A DNA stretch of 64,000 nucleotides from Oceaniferula spumae (GTDB lineage: Bacteria > Verrucomicrobiota > Verrucomicrobiia > Verrucomicrobiales > Akkermansiaceae): the NCBI RefSeq assembly GCF_042849255.1, contig NZ_AP026866.1:3906001-3970000 (forward strand), given 5' to 3'. The notes beneath the pieces are model-generated. The model was not told the origin of the DNA. It did not search any database and worked only from the letters and a program-made list of their open reading frames with translations. Positions within the stretch are counted from its first letter, which is position 1. Every line of letters begins with the position of its first letter. Below are positions 35,041 to 43,042 of this stretch, one piece after another. The translations under genes were made by a program, and so were the position numbers.

Positions 35041-35928
35041 TCAGCGTCTGGTAGGCAGGTTTTTCTGCTGATATGCCTTATCCCGCATGGTGCGCAGGTA
35101 AATCATGTAGTCTTGTTTGGCTTTGAGATCGGGGTCCAGCTTGGGATTGAGGAAGGGGTTGTTCTTTCCATACTGTGACCAAGGGCCGCGTGGCACGCGC
35201 GAAAAGTCGATGAAACGCCAGTGCACCTTGGCATGGGATTTCATTCCGAGGAAATCTCTCACCGCAGGGGAGACATCGATGCCGGCGCCGTCATTTTTGG
35301 TGTTTTTGGGCGGTTTGTTGCCAAAGACATATTCCCAATCGTCCGTCGTGAAGGGACCACAGTCCTCCCACTGGGCATAGCAGACCTTGCCATTGTAGAC
35401 GATTTGCAGCCAGCGGCCCTTGCAGCTGGTTTTACCTGGTCGTTTGTCGGCGCGTCGATGCCACCAAGGAATTACCTTACTAGCTTCGGGGCGATGAGTG
35501 GCGTGGTTGATGCAGTCGTTATAGGGGAGAGCGATGTAAAAGGGGTTCAGCTCCGGAACGAATGCCGCCGGGCGGTAGCCTGCTCGTGCGTTCTTATCCG
35601 GATTGTCGTAGCCTCCGTAGTTTAACTGCCATTGGGTGTCCCAGGAGCTGGCATGGTTCGGCGTGGGGTTCTTGGGGGTGGGGCGCTCACCGATCCAGAA
35701 CACGGTGGCGGTGATGTGTTTGCGCCAAGGATAGCGGACTTCGGTGAACGGATTTGCCCTCGGCGCATTCACTGCCGTAGCACCCGCAGTGGGAGTCCGG
35801 ACGATTGGGCCACCACCGGTATTGATAGTTTTGGCCCGTGCAACTTGTGCCGAGACGTTGGTAGGCACAACGACGGCAACAAGGCTCAGGGTCAGGGCGA
35901 TCAACGATGTCAATGAATGAGAGGGCAT
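35041..35928 (-). CDS. Secreted protein of unknown function, possibly beta-barrel (RlpA-like)
   Basis: 295 residues with a signal peptide ending near NVSAQ. A low-complexity linker leads to a conserved-looking domain (about 70-270) rich in Trp, Tyr and Pro. Notable segments are FYIALPYND, GRWLQIVYNGK, QWEDCGPF, YVFGNKPP and GIDVSPAVRDFLG. The order of a substrate-like strand, a WxDCGP turn and DVSPAVRDFL resembles double-psi beta-barrel proteins such as RlpA or expansin-like domains, but this is a visual impression only. It lies 41 bases downstream of nadB on the same strand. Confidence 0.7.
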   Translation of the reverse strand: MPSHSLTSLIALTLSLVAVVVPTNVSAQVARAKTINTGGGPIVRTPTAGATAVNAPRANPFTEVRYPWRKHITATVFWIGERPTPKNPTPNHASSWDTQWQLNYGGYDNPDKNARAGYRPAAFVPELNPFYIALPYNDCINHATHRPEASKVIPWWHRRADKRPGKTSCKGRWLQIVYNGKVCYAQWEDCGPFTTDDWEYVFGNKPPKNTKNDGAGIDVSPAVRDFLGMKSHAKVHWRFIDFSRVPRGPWSQYGKNNPFLNPKLDPDLKAKQDYMIYLRTMRDKAYQQKNLPTRR

Positions 35929-35969
35929 GTGTGGAGGGAAAAAATGAGGGGGAGGGATGAAACTTGCGG

Positions 35970-37583
35970 CTAAAAACGTCTGAGGGTGGTCGGAACGCAG
36001 GCACGAGGGTCTTTATCCGGGAAATCGAGAGTGTAGTGAATTCCTCGGGATTCCTTGCGTCGCAGTGCGCAGTCCACCACCAGTGACGCTGTTGCCACCA
36101 AGTTGCGGAGTTCGAGGATATCAGAAGTGACTCGATGCCCCCAGTAAAAACTTCGCACCTCTTTTCGCAAGTTGACCAGTCGGTGAGCGGCTCTTTCTAA
36201 ACGATTCGTAGTTCGCACGATCGAGACGTAATCCCACATCAGACGACGGATTTCGTCCCAGTTATGGTAAATGACCACCATTTCATCGGGTGGAGCGGTA
36301 TCCCCGTATTCCCACGCCGGGATTTCGGGTGCCTCCGGGTCTGGTTTTGAAAAAGGATGGATGCGGAGGATTTCTTTCATGGCGAGTCGGGCCATGACGT
36401 GCCCTTCCAGCAGTGAGTTTGACGCCAGTCGATTCGCTCCATGGAGTCCGGTGCAGGCGACTTCACCGATCGCAAAGAGCCCACGGATATCGGTCTTGCC
36501 ATTGACGTCGGTCACTACGCCACCGCACTGATAGTGAGCGGCGGGGACCACGGGGATGGGGTCTTTTTCGCAATCATGTCCGAACTCTAGCAGAGTTTTG
36601 TATATGTGAGGAAAACGGTCCTGCATGAAACCCTTCGGTTTATGGGTGACGTCCAGATAGACGCACTGGGCTCCGGTCTTTTTGATCTCGTGGTCGATCG
36701 CGCGGGCGACGATGTCGCGAGGTGCCAAGGATTTACGCGCATCGTATTTCTCCATGAATTCGTAGCCATTGGCATCGCGCAGAATACCGCCCTCACCACG
36801 CACTGCTTCAGAGACCAGAAAGGAGCGGGCTTTGGCTCCGGTGGCGGCGGGGTTGAAAAAGCACGTCGGGTGGAACTGGACAAATTCCATGTTAGAAACA
36901 CGTGCTCCGGCCCGCCAAGCCATTGCCAAGCCGTCTCCGGTGGAGCTATCCGGATTTGTGGTATATAGGTAGACCTTGCCACAACCGCCGGTGGCCAGAA
37001 CCACTCGATCCGACCGGAATATGTTCACGTCACCGGATGCCTCATCCAGCACGTAGGCTCCGAGGATACGATCCTCCGAGACCATCCCCAGTTTTCCACT
37101 GGTGATCAGATCGACTGCAAAATGTTCCTCGAGAATGGTAATCTTAGGATTTTTACGCACGGTTTCCAAGAGTGAGGCTGCGATTTCATGACCGGTGGTA
37201 TCTTTGGAGTGAAGAATGCGCCGATGACTGTGACCGCCCTCTTTCCCAAGTGAAAATTCCTCGCCATGTTTGTCAAAATCCACTCCGCAGGCAATGAGTT
37301 CCTCAATGGTCTCGGCGGCCTCTTCGACGATAGTCTGCACCGCTTGCTTGTCACAGAGACCAGCTCCTGCGTCCAAAGTGTCAGCGACGTGACTTTCTAC
37401 GTTATCGCCTTTTTCCCGCAGACCCTCAGGTAGCACGGCGGAAATGCCGCCTTGTGCCCAGGCTGTGTTAGACTCCATGGCCTTGCCCTTCGTGAGTATA
37501 GTGACGGTGCCATGCTCGGCGGCACGGATAGCGAAGGATAGTCCGGCAATTCCACTGCCGATGACAAGAAAGTCAGAATTCAT
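35970..37583 (-). CDS. nadB: L-aspartate oxidase
   Basis: First enzyme of de novo NAD synthesis: oxidises L-aspartate to iminoaspartate with FAD in the cytosol. It has 537 residues, the expected length. The FAD motif GSGIAGLSFA is at the N-terminus, followed by TKG and TAWAQGGI, the substrate-loop SHRRILH, and HPTCFF. VPAAHYQCGG and GLHGANRLASNSLLEG lie in the capping and C-terminal regions. nadA and nadC are not in the window. The upstream gap of 226 bases to the divergent amidase gene should hold its promoter. Confidence 0.94.
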   Translation of the reverse strand: MNSDFLVIGSGIAGLSFAIRAAEHGTVTILTKGKAMESNTAWAQGGISAVLPEGLREKGDNVESHVADTLDAGAGLCDKQAVQTIVEEAAETIEELIACGVDFDKHGEEFSLGKEGGHSHRRILHSKDTTGHEIAASLLETVRKNPKITILEEHFAVDLITSGKLGMVSEDRILGAYVLDEASGDVNIFRSDRVVLATGGCGKVYLYTTNPDSSTGDGLAMAWRAGARVSNMEFVQFHPTCFFNPAATGAKARSFLVSEAVRGEGGILRDANGYEFMEKYDARKSLAPRDIVARAIDHEIKKTGAQCVYLDVTHKPKGFMQDRFPHIYKTLLEFGHDCEKDPIPVVPAAHYQCGGVVTDVNGKTDIRGLFAIGEVACTGLHGANRLASNSLLEGHVMARLAMKEILRIHPFSKPDPEAPEIPAWEYGDTAPPDEMVVIYHNWDEIRRLMWDYVSIVRTTNRLERAAHRLVNLRKEVRSFYWGHRVTSDILELRNLVATASLVVDCALRRKESRGIHYTLDFPDKDPRACVPTTLRRF

Positions 37584-37809
37584 CAGACCGTCAGTGTAGG
37601 AAACCCCGCCATCATGTCCAGCGTGGGCTTTAGCATGCGAAGGTTAGAAGAAACATGCGACAATATCTTCCGAATTGATCGACTGGACTCCATGCAATTT
37701 TTTGTCAGGTTTAAGGAGTTTCGATAGTCATCATAAAAATCTGGCAATCATTATTAGTACTCTCTAATCTAGTTAGTCGCCAAGCATGTTAACCTGCTGG
37801 CTTTAGAAA
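37584..37809. other. Divergent intergenic region between nadB and the amidase gene
   Basis: 226 bases, AT-rich toward the amidase. It probably holds both promoters. No riboswitch-like fold or NadR-type palindrome was recognised by eye. Confidence 0.4.
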
Positions 37810-38577
37810 ATGGTCAGATATAAAAACCTCATCGAAGGGACAGTGATCCTTTTTACCACGCTTGCTGGACTATGCGCCTGCTCGCCTGTCGCCCAAAACG
37901 GTCAACCGATGATGCAGGGGCAGGGACAGAGTCTGAAGCGTGACGCATGGGGACATCGACCAGGGCCCAGCGGGTACACCACCGTCATCATAGATGCGGG
38001 GCACGGAGGGCACGACTCGGGAGCCAGAGGTTACGGGCAGACCGAAAAAATCATCGCCTTGGACACCGCACAGAGGTTGAAAAGGATGCTCTCCGGAAAG
38101 TTCAAAGTCGTGATGGTGCGGAGTGGCGATCGCTTTGTGGATCTGGACGACCGTGTCGCAGTGGCGAACCGTTATCAGTCCGCAGTGATGGTCAGCCTGC
38201 ATTACAATGCCTCACCTTCGTCATCGACCCGTGGGCCGGAAACATATTTTTGGCGAGTCGATAGTCATGGCCTCGCCCGAAGAATTCAATGGAACATGGA
38301 AAAAGTCGCAGGTGGAAATCGAAGCCGTGGATTGGTGCGTCGGCGGTTACGCCTGACACGTAACCCTCAGATACCTTGTGTGCTTGTGGAGTTTGGTTAT
38401 CTTTCAAATCGCACGGATGCCAAGATGATTGCCTCCTCAGCCTATCGGGAGAAAATGGCAGCAGCAGTAGCATCAGCCCTCCTCACCCAGCGTGCTGTTG
38501 GCGATGCCGGCACCGGACCGCGGCCCAAACCTCTCTATCAGCCGTTGTCGAAGGCGACTGATCCTCCAGGATCTTAA
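37810..38577 (+). CDS. N-acetylmuramoyl-L-alanine amidase (Amidase_3), lipoprotein-like
   Basis: Zinc amidase cleaving the amide bond between muramic acid and the peptide stem. The N-terminus is a signal with LCACSP, so a lipobox Cys near residue 22 is possible. The catalytic domain spans 55-230: IIDAGHGGHDSGA supplies the first His, GQTEK the Glu, SLHYNAS the second His, and CVLVEFGYLSN the final Glu. Only the signal and catalytic domains are present, with no AMIN or SPOR module. The tail is Pro-rich. Confidence 0.9.
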   Translation: MVRYKNLIEGTVILFTTLAGLCACSPVAQNGQPMMQGQGQSLKRDAWGHRPGPSGYTTVIIDAGHGGHDSGARGYGQTEKIIALDTAQRLKRMLSGKFKVVMVRSGDRFVDLDDRVAVANRYQSAVMVSLHYNASPSSSTRGPETYFWRVDSHGLARRIQWNMEKVAGGNRSRGLVRRRLRLTRNPQIPCVLVEFGYLSNRTDAKMIASSAYREKMAAAVASALLTQRAVGDAGTGPRPKPLYQPLSKATDPPGS

Positions 38578-38670
38578 AGCCTGATGACTTTAGTGAGCTG
38601 GTTTTACGCTTCCAAAGTGAAACATTGTCTTGAGAATGGTCGTAGTGGCTGTGGCCTAGTCTGAACTATC

Positions 38671-40104
38671 ATGAAAAAAACGATTCTCTGCATTCTCTCC
38701 TCCCTTCCTTTAACTGCTGTTGCCGATGTCACTTTGCCCAAAGTCATCACCAGCAACATGGTGCTTCAGCGCGATGCTCCGATCACCATCTGGGGTTGGG
38801 CCGATGTCGGAGAAAAGGTGACGGTGACCCTTGGCCCTCTATCAGATCCTACTACGGCCACAGCCGAGACGGATGTGGAAGGAAACTGGAAAGTCACCTT
38901 GCCTAAGCGAGGGCTTGGAGAGGCGTTGAGCCTGACGGTGGAAGGCCGGAATAAAATTTCACTCAACAACATCCTCATGGGCGACGTATGGCTCTGCTCT
39001 GGTCAGTCTAACATGGAATGGGGTATCAGCCGTAGCGAGAATCCCAAAGAGGCTATCGCCGCAGCGAATCATCCTAACATTCGTCTATTTGACGTGGGTA
39101 AAGTAGCCTCCAAAACACCACTCAAAGATATTGCCAAAGGCTCTGGTTGGAAAGTTTGCACACCGGAGAGCATGGCCAAAACTGGCACGTCCGGTGGTTT
39201 TTCTGCGGTGGCTTACTATTTCGGAAAATATCTGCAGGAGGAAATGAAAGATGTGCCAATCGGTCTGCTCGATTCCTCATGGGGGGGATCTAAAATCGAA
39301 CCGTGGACCACGGCCGCCGGTTGGGCATCCGTCCCTCAACTCGCCGATGAATATAACAGAATCAAAGGCATTGATCCGAAAAAAGTGAAGACCAATAACC
39401 AGAGCAAGAGCGCGGCGCTGTACAATGGTATGGTGCACGGACTCAGTCCTTTGCAGATCAAAGGGACTCTATGGTATCAGGGTGAATCCAACCGAGCGGA
39501 AGGACCGCACTACCACTACCGTAAGCTGGCTCTGGTCAACGGCTGGCGCAAGATTTGGGGGGAGGACATGCCGTTCTATTTTGTTCAACTGGCACCCTTC
39601 GGCTATCCCAAGGACAAGAATCCGGAGATCCTACCGATCTTTTGGCAAGCCCAGCAGAGGTCAGCCGAAGAAATTCCGAACACAGGCATGGCTGTCACCA
39701 TCGATGTAGGAAATCCCAAAAATATCCATCCGCTGCAAAAAGCACAGGTGGGTAAGAGACTTGCTCTGTTAGCTCTCAAGCACACTTACGACAAAGGTGT
39801 TTTAGCTGACAGTCCGACCTATCTTTCCCACGAGATTAAAAGTGGCAAAGTCACGGTGAAATTCCAGAACACTGGTGGCGGACTTGTTGCAAGCGATGGC
39901 AATGTACTCAGAGGCTTTGAACTGGCAGGTGCAGACGGCCAATTTGTGCCAGCCACTGAGGTCTCCATATCCGCAGATTCGGTTATCCTGAGTAACCCGA
40001 AGCTGCCGGCTCCCACTAAGGTTCGTTACGCTTGGTCGAACACGCCCAACGTCAACCTTGCGTCCAAAGAGGGTCTTCCTGTCCCGGCATTCCAATCAAA
40101 ATAG
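38671..40104 (+). CDS. Secreted sialate O-acetylesterase-like SGNH hydrolase
   Basis: Exported esterase of 477 residues with a signal peptide ending near AVADV. An N-terminal beta-sandwich is followed by the SASA catalytic domain. The Ser nucleophile is in LCSGQSNMEW near residue 112, the oxyanion Asn in LWYQGESNR, and the His in NPKNIHPLQK. The family removes O-acetyl groups from sialic acid or from plant and algal glycans such as xylan. No glycosidase accompanies it here; the substrate is unassigned. It follows the amidase on the same strand after 93 bases. Confidence 0.88.
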   Translation: MKKTILCILSSLPLTAVADVTLPKVITSNMVLQRDAPITIWGWADVGEKVTVTLGPLSDPTTATAETDVEGNWKVTLPKRGLGEALSLTVEGRNKISLNNILMGDVWLCSGQSNMEWGISRSENPKEAIAAANHPNIRLFDVGKVASKTPLKDIAKGSGWKVCTPESMAKTGTSGGFSAVAYYFGKYLQEEMKDVPIGLLDSSWGGSKIEPWTTAAGWASVPQLADEYNRIKGIDPKKVKTNNQSKSAALYNGMVHGLSPLQIKGTLWYQGESNRAEGPHYHYRKLALVNGWRKIWGEDMPFYFVQLAPFGYPKDKNPEILPIFWQAQQRSAEEIPNTGMAVTIDVGNPKNIHPLQKAQVGKRLALLALKHTYDKGVLADSPTYLSHEIKSGKVTVKFQNTGGGLVASDGNVLRGFELAGADGQFVPATEVSISADSVILSNPKLPAPTKVRYAWSNTPNVNLASKEGLPVPAFQSK

Positions 40105-40160
40105 TAAGCTCTTTGCTGTTGCTTGTGAGCTGACGCAGGAAACGACGGCGATTTTTATCG

Positions 40161-40685
40161 TCAGTGAAGAGCCTTATCCGCTTCGTTGGATGTAGACGCA
40201 GCCTTTTTGAAAAACTCGTAAACGGATGCGTCGATTTCAGTCCCGTAACATCGGGTGTGAATAAACTCTCCATTTGCGTGATACACACTGGTATTGTAGA
40301 GGATGTATTTTAATCCATTCTTTGCTTGGACGACAGCTGGATAGTTTTCCAGGACCTCGAACTTGTTCAGTTTGGTCATCATATCTTCCAGGCTAGGGGA
40401 CTCTATCTGGAATTCGGAAACATGGTGTCCAACGTATTCGTCAGGTTGATAACCTAACATTTTGAGCTCGTGGTCATTCGCATAAATAATCGTGCCGTCC
40501 TTGGATACGGCATGAATGCCAATGGAAGAGCTTTTTAAGAAGTCGACTGGATTTTCCGAAAACATAAAAAGCGTTATATCGTAGATGAGTGAATTATGCC
40601 AGAAGTATCCGCAGGTTTGAGACGTCTCAGCGCGAAGGCTGTCGCTCCCATGTTTTACTCCGGTTGTGTCGTAAAATAGATTCAT
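40161..40685 (-). CDS. PAS-domain protein translationally linked to bioF
   Basis: 174 residues. An N-terminal segment of about 40 residues (unknown) is followed by one PAS domain (about 45-155): SSIGIHAVSKDGTIIYANDH, then MLGYQPDEYVGHHVSEF. No output domain (kinase, GGDEF or DNA-binding) is attached, so it would act by binding a partner or ligand. ATG 40685 is supported by GAGGT seven to eight bases upstream, inside the end of bioF, only 5 bases beyond its stop. An internal Met at 40565 lacks such a site. Confidence 0.75.
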   Translation of the reverse strand: MNLFYDTTGVKHGSDSLRAETSQTCGYFWHNSLIYDITLFMFSENPVDFLKSSSIGIHAVSKDGTIIYANDHELKMLGYQPDEYVGHHVSEFQIESPSLEDMMTKLNKFEVLENYPAVVQAKNGLKYILYNTSVYHANGEFIHTRCYGTEIDASVYEFFKKAASTSNEADKALH

Positions 40686-40690
40686 ACGAC

Positions 40691-41803
40691 TTACCTCAAG
40701 CAGTCAGCAAGACTCCTGATATCGTGTGGTGCATGATCGGCGCTGATGGTGACTCTCAGTCTTGCCGTATTTCTGGGAACCGTTGGGTAACGGATAGCTG
40801 GCACCAGAAATCCTTTTTCGCGCAGTTGAAAAGAAAGATCCAAGGCCTGATCGGTATCGCCGACCATCCAGGGAATGATGGCTGATTCAGGCTGAGCGGT
40901 CAGGCCGGTGTGTTCTTGGAATACTTGGATATTATCCCAAAGTTTTTTGCGTAGTTCGCTTCCTTCAGCGCTACGGATAATTTGTAAACCAGCGAAAGCC
41001 GCTGCAGCTTGAGCGGGTGGGGGAGCTGTTGAGTAAATGAACGAGCGGGCTTTGTTGACTAACAGATCAATCCAGCTGCGCGAAGCTGCGAGGTAGCCAC
41101 CTGCGACACCACCTGCTTTTCCGAGGGTGCCCATATGGAAATCAATCAGCTCGCTGATGCCGAGTTCTTCGGCGAGTCCCATGCCGCTTTGACCGCGGAT
41201 TCCTAAAGCATGAGCTTCGTCGACCATTAGTAAGGCGCGATGTTTTTGAGTTAGCTCGGCAATTTCCTTAAGAGGAGCCGCGTCACCATCCATGCTGAAA
41301 ATAGATTCGGTCACCACGAGGGTTCGTGAGTTCTCAGCTGCACTGCGCGAACAAGATTCTAACAAGTCACACAGTTTATCGAGATGGTTGTGAGGGAACA
41401 CCCGTATTGTGGCTCCGCTCAGTCGGGCTCCGTCGATGAGGCTGGCGTGGCAGAGCTTGTCTAGGATGACTGTGTCGCCTTTTTGTAATACCGCAGCGAG
41501 GACACCGACGGAGGTGGCATAGCCTGTGGCGAAGCTCAGAGCTGCCTCGGTGCCTTTCGCTTCTGCGATTAAATTCTCTAATTGTTCATGTGGCGGAAGT
41601 GATCCGCAGACTAGGCGCGAGGCTGTAGATCCAGCGCCGTATTGATCCACCGCCTGTTGATAGGCGCTGATAATGGTCGGGTGCCTGGAAAGCCCGAGGT
41701 AGTCGTTCGACGAGAAATTGATCAGCGAGCGATCGTAGGCCGGTAATTGACGCAACAATGATGCCTGCTTAAGCGAGGCAAGTTCGTCATCCGGCTGGCG
41801 CAT
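40691..41803 (-). CDS. bioF: 8-amino-7-oxononanoate synthase
   Basis: Biotin pathway enzyme joining pimeloyl thioester and L-alanine, with PLP. It has 370 residues. FSSNDYLGLSRHP at the N-terminus, DEAHALGIRG mid-protein and the PLP-Lys in GTLGKAGG near residue 228 match the family. Related alpha-oxoamine synthases (for example KBL) share these features, but the length and N-terminus favour BioF. No other bio gene is in the window. The gene lies 31 bases after the carboxypeptidase on the same strand. Confidence 0.88.
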   Translation of the reverse strand: MRQPDDELASLKQASLLRQLPAYDRSLINFSSNDYLGLSRHPTIISAYQQAVDQYGAGSTASRLVCGSLPPHEQLENLIAEAKGTEAALSFATGYATSVGVLAAVLQKGDTVILDKLCHASLIDGARLSGATIRVFPHNHLDKLCDLLESCSRSAAENSRTLVVTESIFSMDGDAAPLKEIAELTQKHRALLMVDEAHALGIRGQSGMGLAEELGISELIDFHMGTLGKAGGVAGGYLAASRSWIDLLVNKARSFIYSTAPPPAQAAAAFAGLQIIRSAEGSELRKKLWDNIQVFQEHTGLTAQPESAIIPWMVGDTDQALDLSFQLREKGFLVPAIRYPTVPRNTARLRVTISADHAPHDIRSLADCLR

Positions 41804-41834
41804 GAATCAGGGAGCGGTTTCTCTGACCAATCAA

Positions 41835-42710
41835 TTACTGGGATGCAGGTCGCTCAAGTGCCCAGCGCAGGAGTTTTTCCGAGTCGTTCCAGATGGTGCT
41901 GGTCTGAGCACCCAGCACCACCACGATGGCGGTGCGCCCGTTGAGTTCCCCGCTGGAGATAAGGCATCGGCCGGAGGCTCGAGTGGTGCCAGTTTTCATG
42001 CCGTTGCAGTAGCTTAGGCGTTTAAGAATTTTGTTGGTGTTTTCCAGACGTTTGGTGCGGCCGTTTGAAAACTTGAACGTATATGCTTGGGTGTTGACGA
42101 TACTGCGGATGATCGGGTCGCGGTATGCCGCGCGTGCACAGATTGCCATGTCGCGAGCTGTGGAATACTGGCCCTTGGCGGTTAATCCGTGGGGATTCAA
42201 GAAATTGGAATGACGCATGCCTAAGCTGCGGGCTTTACGCGTCATCACCGTGGCGAATTGGCTTTCCCCGCCGGCATTGTCCCTGGCCAAGGCGCGTGCG
42301 ACATCATTGCCGCTTTTCACTAGCAAGGCACCTAACAGGTGGCGTCTGGTGTAGACTTCTCCAGGAAGAATACCGAGCTTGGTAGGTTCCACCCACGTAT
42401 CACTCTTGGTGATGGTGAAACGGTGATTGAGATTGCCCTTGTCGATGACACAGAGAGCGGTGATCAGCTTCTGTGTGCTGGCCACGGCACATGACTGGTC
42501 TGCATTTTTCTCAAACAGAACTCGTCCTGATTCGTAATCCACCACAATGGCTCGGGCTGCACCGATGGTGGGTGCCGGAGTGCGTGGAAGTGTCGCTACT
42601 TTGACCGGAGGAGCCATGGCATCGCCCGTAGGAGTGTTCACACGAGGTGACTGGGCACAGGCTAACAGCGGCAGAGAAATAACGAGAAGAGGAAGAAGAG
42701 GTAAGCGCAT
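41835..42710 (-). CDS. D-alanyl-D-alanine carboxypeptidase (S11 family)
   Basis: Low-molecular-weight penicillin-binding protein that trims the terminal D-Ala from peptidoglycan. 291 residues: a signal with LLACAQS (possible lipobox), then catalytic motifs SxxK (ASTQKL near 81), SGN (VKSGND near 138) and KTG (KTGTT near 237). There is no C-terminal membrane anchor, so lipid attachment or a periplasmic form is likely. It heads the carboxypeptidase-bioF-PAS group. Confidence 0.9.
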   Translation of the reverse strand: MRLPLLPLLVISLPLLACAQSPRVNTPTGDAMAPPVKVATLPRTPAPTIGAARAIVVDYESGRVLFEKNADQSCAVASTQKLITALCVIDKGNLNHRFTITKSDTWVEPTKLGILPGEVYTRRHLLGALLVKSGNDVARALARDNAGGESQFATVMTRKARSLGMRHSNFLNPHGLTAKGQYSTARDMAICARAAYRDPIIRSIVNTQAYTFKFSNGRTKRLENTNKILKRLSYCNGMKTGTTRASGRCLISSGELNGRTAIVVVLGAQTSTIWNDSEKLLRWALERPASQ

Positions 42711-42854
42711 AGTTGATTGGGAAATCGTTTCGACCGACCGTCCATCATCTATGGCTCAAGTCAAGAAGGAAGACTGTATCCAAGGCTCCAATACACACAG
42801 ATTTCCTGAATTGGGCAGATTCCGGTGTATTCCTTGGGGCTGTCTATTGGTGGT

Positions 42855-42933
42855 ATAATTTTGGTTCAAATGTGGTAAATTTCGTGAGCTGTGGATTGTT
42901 ATTGTGCATACATCAGATGGTGTGCGACTGTGG
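42855..42933 (+). promoter_or_regulatory. Conserved upstream element 1 of the Verru_Chthon A-type genes
   Basis: A 79-bp block that aligns without gaps to 47522-47600, about 54 identical positions. Best-kept parts are ATAATTTTGG at the left, TAAATT in the middle and ATTGTGCATACA at the right. It begins 188 bp before the start codon at 43043. I cannot assign it to a known sigma factor; it may be a promoter or operator shared by both cassettes. Confidence 0.65.
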
Positions 42934-43042
42934 TTTTTAGCGTTGATGGGTGTATATCAGCCCTCGAAAATATACATTGTAACTACGGATGTGTTGGTGT
43001 AGGGTGAACCTGCAAGATTGGGAACACTTAGCCAAATTTGAT

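Noticed and set aside
42855..42933. Sigma-54 promoter in the conserved element
   Set aside because: GG and GC pairs are not at the required spacing, and copy 1 lacks the GC; left unassigned.
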